Below are positions 45,660-58,093 of a stretch of DNA of 64,000 bases, one piece after another. The notes below the pieces were generated by a model. That model searched no databases, was not told the DNA's origin, and was given only the letters and a program-made list of their open reading frames with translations. The position numbers and the translations under genes were made by a program. The stretch spans positions 6,262,001 through 6,326,000 of the forward strand of contig NGZR01000002.1 of the NCBI GenBank assembly GCA_002197995.1, read 5' to 3'. The stretch comes from Gaeumannomyces sp. JS-464 (taxonomy: Eukaryota; Ascomycota; Sordariomycetes; Magnaporthales; Magnaporthaceae). How positions within the stretch are numbered: position 1 is the stretch's first letter; each line of letters begins with the position of its first letter.

Positions 45660-47236
45660 CTAGCTATCATCGACACGGGCCTTTTTGGCAGGGGGCGAGG
45701 CGCGGTTCGCGTCGCCCTCCAACTTTCGCTTCCCGTTGGATACCAGGTCCGGGGCGCGCCTGTCCGCCAGGGCAACTAGGCGGGCATATTCCAGCTCCAC
45801 GCTCCCCAATGTCTCGTTGAGCTTCTCTATGCGCTCCGAGCGATCGAGTTGGCTTAGAAGCTCTTTGTTGTGGCGGTACAGTCTCTGCTTGACAAATAGT
45901 TTCCACAAGTCGTACTCATGTGTCTCGGCTTTAGTGGCCTTTGGGCGATCGGTGTCCTCGGCCAAGGTCGGTCGGACAGAACCCGCAAGCTTTGACATCA
46001 GGTGCATCTCGAGGACCCTGGAGAATTGCCTCGGCGCAATCCGGTAGAGGCAGCGAGTCTCCTCCCTTGACTTCATCAACAACGCCACGGGGCGCTGCGC
46101 CCTCTCTTGGGATAACGGGATATCCGTGTTGAGCACAAGCGCGGTGAACTCGGGCTTCTGCCGCAGCATGAGAAGGTCTGTGACGTCGCGCATATCATCG
46201 AACGCCTCGTTAGGGTCCTCCACAGTCACCTCGATGACGTGGGGATCGCGGAGACAGTGCTCATATATGGCGCTGTAGAGGCGGGAGCCATTGCCCGTCT
46301 TCTGGAAGTTAGGCAAGATGATGAATTGTGATATGCGCGAGCGACTGCGCAGGCCCGACAGGGGAAACTCCCCGGCTGGGAGCTCAAGGTCCTTCCGGGG
46401 CGCTGCCTTGGCGCCGAGAGGGTAGCGCTGCAGTGGAAAGAACTTGTAGACGGTCGAATAGCCCGCAAAGCGGTATCTGGGGGGACCAGAGGCGCCGTCC
46501 CGGTTGCTCCTATGGTATAGGAAGTAGATGTCCCATCGGTCACAATCCGAGTCTTCTGTGTTGATGGGGCTGCCGCCTTCGATAAAAAGAAGGACAAGGA
46601 TCTGAATGCGGTTCAGGGTCTGCTTGACGGCAAGATCGGTAAGGCTACCACGGCGGACCTCAAAGGTGCCGCCATCCTTCGCATCGAACTCGGATATCAC
46701 CTCGCCAGGCGGAACCCAGTCTTGTGGGAGCTGGCGGACGGCTTCCTCGAAATCGCGGCTACTCGTGAAGGCGACTGATGCGAGTCGAGAGGGGGGTTAG
46801 GGGGACGTTTTACGAGCGCAAGGCGATATGGCACGAATGTGAGTATGTGCGCGCTTACCTGCAGGAAGGTGCTCGCGTAGGAGGCCCTCGATATCGGTGG
46901 GCTCGGTGGCGCCAACAGATCTGAATTGTTTGCTAGAATTCACCTTCAGGTGCGGTCGCATGTCGGCGACATGGTATCTGAGGCTGATTTGGAGGCCCTG
47001 GTAGCCGAATATGCGCTCGTCGTCTCCGAAGATGGGGTAGGTGAAGCTGGGATTGAAGCGCGCTACAGTGTTGAGCCCATCCGCGGACGGCTCTACAAGG
47101 CTCAGTTCTAAGGACGCATTGGCGTCCGCCGACCCTGGAGGCAAGCGGTGTTAGCACGAGGTGAGGTCAGGATGAGAAAGCGGTATCCGAAAACCGTTGG
47201 TCGCCCACACTTACAGTTGCTGTCGGCCTCCGCCAT
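45660..47236 (-). CDS. HAT1: Type B histone acetyltransferase HAT1
   Basis: Catalytic subunit that acetylates newly made histone H4 at Lys5 and Lys12 before deposition. Exons: 47236-47215 (22 nt), 47134-46859, 46774-45660; 470 aa, clean frame. The HAT1 N-terminal domain shows FNPSFTYPIFGDDERIFGYQGL and the RYHVADMRPHL region. The catalytic domain has YRFAGYSTVYKFFPL, the acetyl-CoA loop ISQFIILPNFQKTGNGSRLY, and the EVTVEDPNEAFDDMRDVTDL block that includes the conserved glutamates and aspartates of the active site. The C-terminal extension is basic and K/R-rich, suggesting nuclear import. The tiny first exon was chosen because it alone supplies an in-frame ATG and a T/GG tryptophan codon ahead of the conserved second exon. 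Confidence 0.93.
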
Positions 47237-48034
47237 CGCTCTGGATGTCCGGGAGGTTGGAGGTGGCTGTCGTGCCAAAGCAAATCACATGCACCAATCG
47301 CGGCAGGTTGGAATCGCACCCGTGTATAATCGGCGCACTGCGCGAAGGTAAGAGAGCGCCCAGTGGCAAACGATGGTAGAAAAGTTCGTTCAGTCTTGGG
47401 CTGAGTCGATGCTGAAGTGACGACTTCCCGTCAGCCACTTCCGTTCAGTCGCGCACTGGGGGGCGAACGCGTCTGGTCCTGATCCACCGGTGCCTGCATT
47501 GGGAGGAGCCAATTTAATGCACGGGCCATCGTGTCTAGTGGACCTCGGAGCGGGCGCAGGCAGGCAATTGAGCCCGCCAAGCAATGGATTGGAACTCCAT
47601 GCAAGCCACCACGTCGTTCTGCTGGAACTTTTGCCGATTGCATGGCGCACACACAGCAGAGCTGTCCCCGTCCAGCGATCAGTTGATCTTTTCACCCAAG
47701 GTTGATTTGAGCTGGCCTCACGCGCTTCTGTTGCCTCGACTCCTTTTTCTGCTCGGCTTGCTCTTTCCATAGGCTCGACGATGGGCTCGATGACTCGGTA
47801 ACAATCCGGTCTGCTTTCCTTCCTGCGCCAAACACAACGAACCGACGAAGCCGCCCGTCCATCTTGCGCCTCCGGATGGGCATTGCAGCCTGAAATCCGC
47901 CTGGCTGTATCGGGTTTTCTGGAGCGTCACAATCCCTTTTATATCGCGAGACGCACCGCTCGGCGGCTGCTCCTGTGCGGAGTGACTGGTCCCTTTTTGT
48001 CTCTCTTCTTTTGCTCACGCACACTCTCGCCGCC
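47237..48034. promoter_or_regulatory. Divergent promoter region, HAT1 / ZIP9-like gene
   Basis: About 800 bp between head-to-head starts. Overlapping short frames on both strands carry no domain. The last 100 bp before 48035 are pyrimidine-rich, consistent with a fungal leader. No known operator was identified. Confidence 0.5.
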
Positions 48035-49706
48035 ATGGGTGGCATACTACTTCTCTTGGCCCTCTGTGTAAGTCGTCCGCCAGTTTGGGCCGCCCCTGTC
48101 ACTGTAGTTCTAGACGATCAATATCTACATGTCAATTGGTGTCTCCCTGCTCTGCGCGCATGGCTTGTTGCTAATTATCGGGCGCGCATACAAAAAGGTG
48201 GTCATGGCCGTCGCGTACGTTCAAGCAGCCATCTGAATTTACTGGCATCCGACACCGACATTATGTCGCTCCTGGCTCTCTAAGCCGCGATCACCCCTGG
48301 CCCTCCTAGGACCAAGTCGCCCGACCTTTTTTGGAGCTCGCCCACACGGTGCGCCACAGTCGGAGTAAGATGCTAACATTGCAGTCGCTCGATCAGATCA
48401 TTTCTTGCTGGGGCATTACCGCTATCGCTAAGCCTATCGCAGTCACAACTCCGACTAATATCGAGCATTGGCGTCGGGATCCTGGTTGGGACATCCCTTA
48501 TCGTTATAATACCGGAGGGGATCGAGGCAATTGCAACCACCGGGGCCCATGCCGGATCGGCATCCCACTCCCACGGTCCCAGACACGCCCCGCCTGGGGT
48601 ATGGACGCTCGGCCGACGAGATATCGCGGGCGTTGTAGGGCTGTCGGAGCGTATGCCTAGCGAGCAACGAGATACTTTGCCGTTTATTCGAATCGGGGGG
48701 ACTGCAAAGCTTCGCGCGCGTGGGAGCGATGACAATCAACAGTCAGCCCGAGGGCGGCTCGCTGAGGAAAACGCTGCTGTGGCGATGACCGGCGAAGTCC
48801 AAGGTCGAGATGACCCAAAAGCAACACCCTCAGAGGGTAGCTCTGGGTCGAAACAAGAGACCAAGGAACGCGAGGCGCCATCGTTGCCGACCTTTTACAT
48901 CGGCTTCTCGTTGGCACTAGGCTTCGTCCTTATGTTCTTGATCGATCGTCTTCCCCGTCAGGCTATGGACCAGTTCCAGACGGCACCCGCTACCAGGCAT
49001 ATCAGCTTGGATAACTTGGCATCTTCGAGCGTCGGTCCTGAGGAGGAGTCCGAAGGGTTTCTGGGCTCCCTTGCGCCGACACCCAGGCAATCTCGGAGTC
49101 TGGCTACGACAACAGGGCTTGTCATACATGCCGCGGCAGACGGCATAGCTATGGGGGCGTCAGCTACAACATCCAACATGAAGCTGGGCCTGATCATATT
49201 TGTCGCCATCATGATTCACAAGGCGCCGGCGGCCTTCGGCTTAACATCTGTTCTGCTCAAACAGGGCCTTTCCAAGCGAGCCGCCCGGGGACATCTCATC
49301 GTGTTTAGCCTCGCTGCGCCAGTGGGGGCTCTCGCCACATACCTCTTCGCATCGATGCTGGGCGGCCAGAGCCTGGACGGTGAGTCCGGGCAGTGGTGGA
49401 CTGGAATGCTTCTTTTATTTTCTGGGGGCACATTTCTGTAAGTCATGCCTCCTGACCCAGGCGCTCGTTGGAGATGCCGTCATCCATAGCGCAACTGACC
49501 CGAATGATGCGCCCAAGCTACGTCGCTATGCACGCAATGCAAGAGGAGACGAACTCGGCTCACGAGCACCATGGAGCTATGAATGGCTATGGAGACAGTG
49601 GAGGTCTGTCACAAAAGAAACAATCCCGTCCCCAGATGCGAGATACTGTCGCGACGGTTGTGGGTATGCTTCTGCCCCTGATCACCCAGTTCATTTGCAT
49701 CATTGA
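48035..49706 (+). CDS. ZIP-family metal transporter, ZIP9/SLC39A9-like
   Basis: Multi-pass Zn2+/Mn2+ transporter, probably of Golgi or other internal membranes like yeast Atx2 and human ZIP9. The start MGGILLLLALC (48035-48067) is the usual ZIP9 N-terminus. A tiny exon (tentatively 48114-48138, MSI) and then the main exon from about 48397 follow: SFLAGALPLSLSLSQSQLRLISSIGVGILVGTSL, IIPEGIEA, a His-rich loop (HAGSASHSHGPRH), GLVIHAAADGIAMGA with the metal-binding H...D, and IMIHKAPAAFGL. The intron at 49438-49517 joins GGTFL to YVAMHAMQEE. One base missing near 49690 separates LPLIT from the terminal VHLHH, and one base is probably missing at the end of the second exon. Bridged, the protein is about 429 aa. 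The 5' exon structure is the least certain part. Confidence 0.8.
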
Positions 49707-52174
49707 AACGGTGGCATTGAGAGCGCCCTCCAAAGCCGTGGTTGGGAACTGCGAGGTCACCAGCATGAATCTGGTGGTTCGCGGGCAGTCGGCCAGATTG
49801 CCGGCCAACATCTTCAAGTGCCATGTTATAATACAGATCACGGTTTGAATATAGAAGGCAGAACAGTCTGCAGCATGCTCGCGGCCAGAAGTTTTGGCTG
49901 ACCGCTGGGTATGTGTCGAAAACATCGGCTCACCAGCGGCCTGGGAAACGCCGTTGGTGGGGCAGATCAATTATGTGTGAATAAGGGGTAACGAAGAAGA
50001 CATGGTCAATGGCAGTTATACCTGCAACATTTCTGCATATCATCCCCTCTTGGAGCCTGAGGAGGACTGTTCTCCAGACAGATGTAGATATTGCCTTGTG
50101 CGGGCTCATATATTGGCCCTTGTTCATTTCTCCCTGAGGCAGCAATAGCAATAGAGCCCCCGTCTAGCAATGCACTTCAGCCCACGATGCGTGTTGCTTG
50201 AGGCCAGCACTGGGGATTCAGCCGGCTGTCAAATGTTCAGAACTCTCTCCTGACGCTTATCCGTTGTAGAAGTCTGAGCCTCCAATGTGGTATTCCTGCC
50301 GCCTCGCATGAGATGAGCTGCGGGTGAGCCACCATCATACACCGTGCCAAGGGAGGCTGCGACGTTTTTACAATGCCACGTCCGTAGATCGGTTCCTACC
50401 TGGGGAGGTACTTACGTAGATGGAAGCTCCCCACCTCGCAGATACCAAGCCCCCAAGGTAGAGACTCTATGTTCATGTATGAACTTCGCAGTCAGCAACA
50501 AACTACCTACCTAAAGTAGGTGGGCGCACGATGTGCCACGCACCAATACCAAAAACTGTTAACCAAGGAAGTCTTCGATGGGACAGGCACATGGTTTTGA
50601 GCCAATGATCCGTACCTAGGTAGGTTCGTAGCCACGTTTAGCGGTACTCATCCGCCCCCGCTAGGTGCCGCCCAAGTGCTTTGAAATACCTAGGGTGCAG
50701 CCAACTTGACGTCTCTTGATGGAGCGTTCGTCTGGCGCTCGGGCTTGCTGATTCGCTTATTCTCCTGCCGTCGAGTTTCTCAGGTGCTCTTCAGCTCCCC
50801 CTCCCCGCCCTTGGGTCTAGGGGGTCTAGGGGGCCTAGGGGTCTCCCTGGTCACTACGTGATGGCCGACGGAATTTTCTTTCGTGCCGAAACCAAGGGAG
50901 GGGAGGGATCGGTTGGTTTCTTGACGGATAGCTTACTTTCTATATGTGTATTGAATCTGACGGCTTGGTAAGGGGCGTCCCCTCCCACGTAATTTTGGAT
51001 GGCAAGCTGCTCTGTCGCATGAAGATTGCCGACAGACGGGCCCCTGTCGGTGCTAACGCGTGTCATCCTCTCCCTCGGTTGGCTCGCCCAATTCTCAACG
51101 GCTAGGAACCTAGATGGGCATACTGGGGGTACGGACACCATGGCTAAACATGTTGATATTTTTGCCCATCCAAGGCAGGTACCTCGGCGGGTGCAGTGTA
51201 GCAAAGCAGTATCATGGTCCATGTAATGCCCTGGCTCCATTGGCTTTGGGAGGGCGGATGCAATTTGATGGTGGTCGAGAGTCTGCTGTCAGTGGTGCCA
51301 GCGCCTGGGCTGGCGTGGTGGCGCCGCATCCCCTGCTTTCCCACCCCTGCCGCTCCCTAAAACGAGTGAAATCGTGCCCGATTCACTCCCGTTTCCCCTT
51401 TTTTTTTTTTTTTGCCAATCCAGGACAGGGAGGCGGTACCTTGCCCGCGCGGCTGCGACACTGCAAAGCCCAGGTACATGTTTGCACCTCCACAGCGCCC
51501 AGAAAAACCCACCCTTTCCACCCCCGTCCGAATCCACTCATGGTTTCCAATCTCCTCTGTAGTTCGTTCCCCGTCCCATCCCTCCTCGACCTCAGCCAGA
51601 CCTCAACCACCGCCCTCGGCCTTCCGATCGCTCTCACGACGCCGTCACACGCATCTGCTGGATGCTGCCGATCCCAGCGTCGGGCCTCAGCCTCGTTCTC
51701 GCCCGCCACAGATTCACTGTGCACCCTGTGCAGGGCTGGCCAGCAGACAGCGCCGCGTCCCAAGTCTGCTCGTTTTAAGACCCCCGAGTATTTACCTCGA
51801 CGATACGGCCTGAGGTTAGCGCTCCTTCGCCCATGTTCACACGGCCTGCCTAGAGGCACTCCTGTATTGTGCCCGCGCCGAAAGCCGTCCAGTGCCGCCG
51901 CGCCTGCTTCTGTCTTCGCGCCTCACTGACTCGGTCCTCGGACAAGCAGATTCGGCAACCAGCGAAGACGATACCCCACCGCAGCCGAATCAGCCGATGC
52001 TCGCCGGCCGCCACGCTTTAGAAGCATCTGTAAATAAAACCCACCCGCTCGTTTCGATCATCTCGATTTTAGAATCTCCACAAACTGCCGTTGTCGCCCT
52101 TTCTGTTTGTTTTACTCGGAGCCGTCGAACTTTGAACCACCACCCTCTTGGTTCGAGCCTCGGACCAGGGCGAC
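49707..52174. other. Long intergenic region with TAGG-type motifs
   Basis: 2.5 kb with no supportable gene, downstream of the ZIP9-like gene and upstream of the F-box/WD40 gene. Palindromic TACCTAGGTA/CTACCTAC motifs are scattered between about 50390 and 50700, a tandem CTAGGGGG-type repeat lies at about 50813-50842, and a T15 run at 51399-51413. From about 51420 on the sequence is C-rich and pyrimidine-rich and probably holds the long leader of the F-box gene. Confidence 0.6.
50813..50842. repeat. Short tandem repeat, unit GGGTCTAGG
   Basis: Three imperfect head-to-tail copies of a 9-10 base unit (GGGTCTAGG, GGGTCTAGG, GGGCCTAGG). It is not the TTAGGG telomere unit. It sits within the cluster of CCTAGG-containing motifs in this intergenic gap. 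Confidence 0.7.
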
Positions 52175-54545
52175 ATGGCCGGATACCACAGACCTCTCAG
52201 TTTCTCGGAGAGGCGAGGGAGCACCTTCAATGGCGAGGAGTTGAACCTCAACACCGCTGGCGGCGTCAAACTTCAACAACCTCGCCCTCCCCGGGGCCCG
52301 CCGACGCCGAGCATGAACACCCCCGCTGCCGACTTCGACCAGACTCTCACAGGGTCGCCGCCGCCGCCTCCTACGCCCGCCGCCTCCCCCGGCCCGTCAC
52401 ATAGCCAGCTAGACTGGAGCAGATGCCGCGGATGACGAAGACTTTTTTCTCGCCAAAGTGCGCCAGCACTTCCAGAACTGCACCGGTCCCCAGCGGACCC
52501 GGGTCCTCGCCGACCTCCTGAACCTCTGCACAAGCCAGCAGCTCAGCTTTGTTCATCAGTTTGTCAGCCCGTTGCTGAAGAAGGACCCCTTCACAAGCCT
52601 TCCCGACGAGCTATGTCTCAGGGTAAGCTAGCATGTCGTTTGCAACGGCGTCGTGTTTGGGGCGAATCTGGCTTCGTTTCGGAACTGACGCTGCGCGCAC
52701 GCTCACTAGATTCTCTCTTTTATCGATGACCCCAAGGTCCTGGCCCGGGCTTCGCAGGTCTCCAGGCGATGGCGAGATCTTCTGAGCGACGACATGACGT
52801 GGAAAAACCTGTGCGTGAAGCACGACTACGGACGTAGGTTGTCCGAGGTGCACCCGCCAGCATCCAGCCACTCGCTCAGCCGCCCCTCCGCTTTCCCTCT
52901 CAGCATGGGAGACTCCGATGTCTCGAACCGCAGCTTCCCGGGGGCCCTTCCTACACCTTCGCTACGGTTGCCCACATCTCCCAGTTTCGATGGGGTGTCG
53001 CCATCGCTAGGCACATCTCGTCCGACTCTGAAAACGTACAAGTCTCACTTCAAACAGAGATATCTTGTGGATGCCGCTTGGAGGACGGGAGGTCAGAACG
53101 TGACTCGCAATATCACTCAGGAGGGGGGTGTCGTGACAAGTCTCCACCTCACGCCCAAGTACATCATCGTGGCTCTGGATAACGCCAAGATCCATGTGTT
53201 TGACACGGAGGGGAATGCCCAGCGCACCCTCCAGGGCCACGTTATGGGAGTCTGGGCCATGGCTCCCTGGGAGGATATTCTGGTCAGCGGCGGTTGTGAC
53301 CGTGATGTCAGAGTCTGGGATCTATCTACAGGGTATGGTAGCCCATAACGGTCTCCTCCCGTGCGCCTTGCTTGTAAGTTTCGCGCTGACAACTGTTGGT
53401 TTTCTACAGTATATGCCTCCACATCCTTCGTGGCCATACCTCGACTGTGCGGTGTCTCAAGATGTCCGACTCTAACACGGCGATATCGGGCTCGCGGGAC
53501 ACCACTCTGCGTGTCTGGGATATACGGTCAGGGCTCTGCCGCAACGTTCTGGTCGGTCACCAGGGCAGCGTGAGGTGCCTGGAGATCAAGGGCGATATTG
53601 TTGTTTCTGGCAGCTACGACACATATGCCAAGGTCTGGAGCATCTCGGAAGGTCGCTGCCTACATACGCTCCAGGGCCACTACAGCCAGATCTACGCCAT
53701 TGCATTTGACGGCTTCCGGGTCGCTACCGGAAGTCTCGACACTAGTGTTCGCATATGGAACGCCACAACAGGGTTTGTCTTTTCCTCCCTGCCACCCTAA
53801 ATGTGCTCCTGACCCTGAGGCAGAGTACTAATGCCTCTTCACGCTGTGCAGAGAGTGTCAGGCTGTTCTGCAGGGACACACCTCGTTGGTTGGGCAGCTG
53901 CAGATGCGAGGCGAGACCCTCGTGACTGGCGGATCGGATGGGTCGGTGCGGGTGTGGTCTCTGTCAAAATTCTGCCCCATCCACCGGCTTGCCGCCCATG
54001 ACAACAGCGTCACGAGCCTGCAATTTGACGATACGCGAGTTGTCAGCGGCGGTAGCGATGGGCGTGTTAAGATATGGGATCTGAAGACGGGCCATCTCGT
54101 GCGCGAGCTCGTCGCTCAGTGCGAAGCCGTATGGCGGGTTGCTTTCGAGGACGAGAAGTGCATAGCGATGGCATCGAGAAACGAAGGACAATTATGGAGG
54201 TAAGCATCAATTTTTGGTGGCGCAAATTTTTTTTTTTCTTTTCTTTTTTTTTTTTCCTGGCTGGGACCTGTTAGAAGTGCTCACTAACTCGACCTTTCAC
54301 CCCCGTAGTTATGGTCCTTCTCTCCACCAGAAGAGATCATGCACGAGCGGCCACTTTCTCTTCCACAGAGGCCGCACGAGACGTCTACTCGACCCATGAG
54401 TGCCTTGCCTTTGGACTACAGGAAATCACATACTTTGATTCCTGGCATCCCAAGACGGGACAGCCAAGACGTCGACATGAGGGATGCCGGCCCCTCAACC
54501 GCACCTTTGCAACAAGGCAACGCATCGTTTTTCCGCGAAGACTAG
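52175..54545 (+). CDS. F-box/WD40 protein, Cdc4/FBXW7-like SCF substrate receptor
   Basis: Substrate adaptor of an SCF ubiquitin ligase: the F-box binds Skp1 and the WD40 propeller binds phosphorylated targets. Exons: 52175-52622, 52710-53332, 53410-53772, 53852-54199, 54309-54545. After a P/S-rich N-terminus comes a conserved helical block (FFLAKVRQHFQNCTG, QQLSFVHQFVSPLL). The F-box is DPFTSLPDELCLRILSFIDDPKVLARASQVSRRW at about 135-170, then a linker and seven WD repeats with typical GH...WD spacing (DRDVRVWD, TTLRVWD, AKVWS, SVRIWN, SVRVWS, RVKIWD). Two one-base breaks are bridged: an extra base near 52420, and a missing base near 54317 at the head of the last exon, which restores a tail ending ASFFRED. 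The length is then 672 aa. The orthologue (Cdc4, Pop or FWD-1 class) cannot be fixed without a tree. Confidence 0.88.
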
Positions 54546-55564
54546 TACACGGGCCTGACTTCTGCACGCCTTGAACATAGACGCTACTGTTATGGATTTT
54601 TAGGGTGGACTAGTGACCCGTCGGGCCATCCATCCAGCACGGTGTTACAAGACGCAACAGTCCGGGGCGTCTGCAGCAGTATTATTTTCTCTCAGCATTC
54701 CATTTCCTTTCCGACTTGTATTTTTCCATCGTCTCAACACTAATGGGTTCTGATCTTGTCATCCTTATTTCATTTTTATACTGGGCCGGGTCTATCTGTC
54801 TTGTTTTGCTTTCGCTATTTTTCATCTTCCTCCTCTTATGTCTCTCTTCTCTTCCTAATGCGCATCGCAGCATCTCGCAGCTCCATGGGCCTGTTTGGCA
54901 TCTGGCTAGCGATGGGAAGCATTCTGGGTTATAAAAACACGGGTGGGTTGCTGGCAATGACGACCGAGGGCGGATGGGCTTCATAAAACAATACACAGTC
55001 GGCCTACATCAGTGTCATCTGCGTTAGCACTGGTCCGCAAGTTATGTTTGTGCCTGTGGGGTAGGGGAAATTTTTCCTTTGGGGGTTCACGATTGGAACC
55101 TTTTGCCAACTCTGGTAACCTAAACCAACGAGAGATGGGTTAAGAAGTTACAATTGGTCTCATTTGATTAATGAGCGGAAATAAAACGAATCTTGGGGAA
55201 TGAACCACGGCCTCGATATGTGTATCAACGTGCACGATATCAGAGGGGCTCCCGTAGGTAGACTACGCCGAAAGCGAGACGAAAGGCGGACGACCCCACG
55301 TGATCATGCCGGACTCAATGGGGGAAAATTCCAGCCCAGTGACGGGAATCCAGCACGCCCCAAACGAAAACTCCCGGGCTGAGCTCCACACTAGCCCATA
55401 CTTGGACTAGCGGCGTTCAACAAGACGCCCCAAGAGCTGAGCTTGATTCCCCAACCCCAAAAAGTTTTGGTGGTTCAAGAGGCCGCTTCGACAGAGCCCT
55501 TGCTTCCATCTTCCGCCGACAACCACGACAGCAACTCTCGCCAGACTCGAGCGCCAGCGTCACC
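54546..55564. other. Intergenic: F-box gene 3' side and PDA1 promoter
   Basis: About 1 kb without a supportable gene. The first half is AT-rich and likely a 3' untranslated region; the second half is the PDA1 promoter and leader. No known regulatory motif was recognised. Confidence 0.6.
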
Positions 55565-57238
55565 ATGCTCTCCAGAGGCCTCAGGATAGGTCGGGCAGTG
55601 CAGGCCCCGCTGCGCCAGCGCACATATGTTCCCACGATCGCTGCCGCTCGCAGGAGCGTCACGACGGATGCCGCTTCTTCGCATGTCGAAAAGGGCGCAG
55701 TTCCCAAGGTCAGTTCCATCTAGGCCTCCCGAACCACGCAGCGGCGTCTCGGGCCCCCGAGCAGGCCAATTGTGTCTCCCTGCCTGCCTCGCCCTGTCCC
55801 AGACTTGGGGTTGGAGGTTACTTCGCGCTGGCAGACGCAAATGATAAGCGCCATATGGTGCTGTAAGCGGACGGCGATGGCTGATCGTACCCGCACGATT
55901 CCAGTCCGACGATGAGCCCTTTACCGTCAACCTAAGCGACGAGAGCTTCGAAACCTATGAGCTCGACCCGCCGCCATACACTTTGGAGGTGACCAAGAAG
56001 GAGCTTAAGCAGATGTACTACGACATGGTTGTGGTTCGGTACGTTGTCGCGAACACATACGCTGTGTTATTTTAACGGGCTGCGCTGGTTGTCCCGTTAC
56101 CTCCGCGACTCATAGCCTGCTTTCCGCTAGGCCCGGCTAACGCCGATTCTGTACGACCAGGCAAATGGAAATGGCGGCGGACCGGCTGTACAAGGAGAAG
56201 AAGATTCGGGGCTTCTGCCATCTGTCGACAGGGCAGGAGGCGGTTGCGGTCGGTATCGAGCACGCCATCAATAAGTCGGACGACGTTATCACATCGTACC
56301 GATGCCACGGCTTCGCCTACATGCGCGGCGGCACGATCCGCTCCATCATCGGCGAGCTGCTGGGCCGTCGCGAGGGTATCGCCTACGGCAAGGGTGGCTC
56401 CATGCACATGTTCGCCAAGGGCTTCTACGGCGGCAACGGTATCGTGGGCGCTCAGGTCCCCGTCGGTGCGGGCCTGGCCTTCGCTCAGAAGTACACCGGC
56501 GGCAAGAAGGCCACTGTCATCCTGTACGGCGACGGTGCCAGTAACCAGGGTCAAGTGTTCGAGGCGTTCAACATGGCGAAGCTGTGGAACCTGCCCGCGC
56601 TTTTTGGCTGTGAGAGTAAGTCGGCCCCTAATGTTCCGAGCGGTCCGGTGCACCGTGCGCACGCGACTGTGCCGTATAGCGGCCGATCCGAGCTACGTTG
56701 CTGACGTTTCGATCCTACTTCTATAGACAACAAGTACGGCATGGGCACATCCGCCTCGCGCTCGTCGGCTCTGACGGACTACTACAAGCGCGGACAGTAC
56801 ATTCCCGGTCTGAAAGTGAACGGCATGGACGTGCTCGCGGTCAAGGCTGCGGTCAAGCACGGCAAGGAGTGGACCGAGGCGGAGAACGGCCCGCTGGTTC
56901 TCGAGTACGTCACGTACCGCTACGGTGGCCACTCCATGTCGGACCCCGGCACGACGTACCGCACGCGCGAGGAGATCCAGCGGATGAGGTCGACCAACGA
57001 CCCGATCGCCGGGCTCAAGCAGAAGATGATCGATTGGAGCGTCGTCTCGGAGGACGAGCTGAAGAACCTGGACAAGGAGGCGCGCAGCTTCGTGAATGAG
57101 GAGGTCAAGGCGGCCGAGGCTATGGCCCCTCCCGAGCCGACCCAGCAGATCCTGTTCGAGGACATTTACGTCAAGGGCACCGAGCCGTCACACATCCGTG
57201 GCCGCACTCCGGATGAGCTTTTCTACTTCAACAACTGA
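55565..57238 (+). CDS. PDA1: Pyruvate dehydrogenase E1 component, alpha subunit
   Basis: Thiamine-diphosphate enzyme subunit that decarboxylates pyruvate in the mitochondrial pyruvate dehydrogenase complex. Exons: 55565-55708, 55905-56038, 56161-56615, 56727-57238; 414 aa, clean frame. The N-terminus ([14 protein letters not shown]-rich, no acids) is a mitochondrial presequence. [35 protein letters not shown] is the family opening. The ThDP/Mg2+ motif runs from GDGASNQGQ to ENNKYGMGT, with intron 3 splitting its asparagine. The regulatory phosphorylation loop [21 protein letters not shown] holds the serines used by PDH kinase. The C-terminus [13 protein letters not shown] is normal. Because of intron 3, a simple ORF scan would miss the complete cofactor motif. 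Confidence 0.96.
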
Positions 57239-58093
57239 TTTGTGTTGACAATTAGGAGATGCACCGAAGGACTGTTCTTTTCTTGTGTTCAATGCCCTAA
57301 CGTAATAAGCATGGATGGATTGGTCGGTTACGCTTGGGCCAGGTAGACTATGAATTCGTATGTATGTACAATAGATTGCCTCGGCGCCTCTTTCTGCAAG
57401 GCTATTGCGCGTCTTTTTTGTTCTTCGATCGGCAAAATTATCCCCTGATCATGGTTCAGGAGATGCGGGAGCCAACTTAGGTGGTGTGTAACTGGCACAG
57501 GGGAGAGGTCCTAACCATACAGGATGAGCGTTGCGATCATTAGTGTCCGTCAGGGTGTAACGGCGGCTGGGAAGGATGGAATCACACGCTGCAAACTCCA
57601 TGTAGGAGACGTGCGCGTTGAGACTTGTAATCACTACCACTTGTAACTCCATGCTCAAGAAGATCTGTGTGCAAAAAGTGGGCCCGTTCTAGGCTAGCTG
57701 GTGGCAGTTTCCTTTTCTTGCGGGTCCGCCGTGTAACGGGCTCTCTAATTGGCCTATCCCTGTGAGTCGCGTCGCGTGTCGGGTGCTATCCATCATCGAG
57801 GGCACCTACCTGCATCTAAGTCTAGGGTGAATTGGTGTTGGTCCCCTCCCGACGATAGGCAGCAGCTGAGTGATTTGTCCAATTTCTGATTTTGCCTGGG
57901 GAGTTTCTTCTCCTTCTTTGCCTGTTTTATTGTCTTCGACGTACCTCGTCGAGAAGGCCGAGGGAACTTGGATCCAGGAGTGGCAACAGCGACAATCCCG
58001 GTACGCAAACTTCTCGATCCGCCACAATTCATCGTGGCTTCGAAGCAGCTCCTCACCCTGGCCGTGACGAGCGCTGCTCGCAGACCAATCAGG
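57239..58093. other. Intergenic: PDA1 3' side and LIG1 promoter
   Basis: 855 bp between tandem plus-strand genes. Nothing coding is supported; the long minus-strand frame from about 57806 runs antisense into the ligase gene. I did not recognise a cell-cycle box with certainty. Confidence 0.55.
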
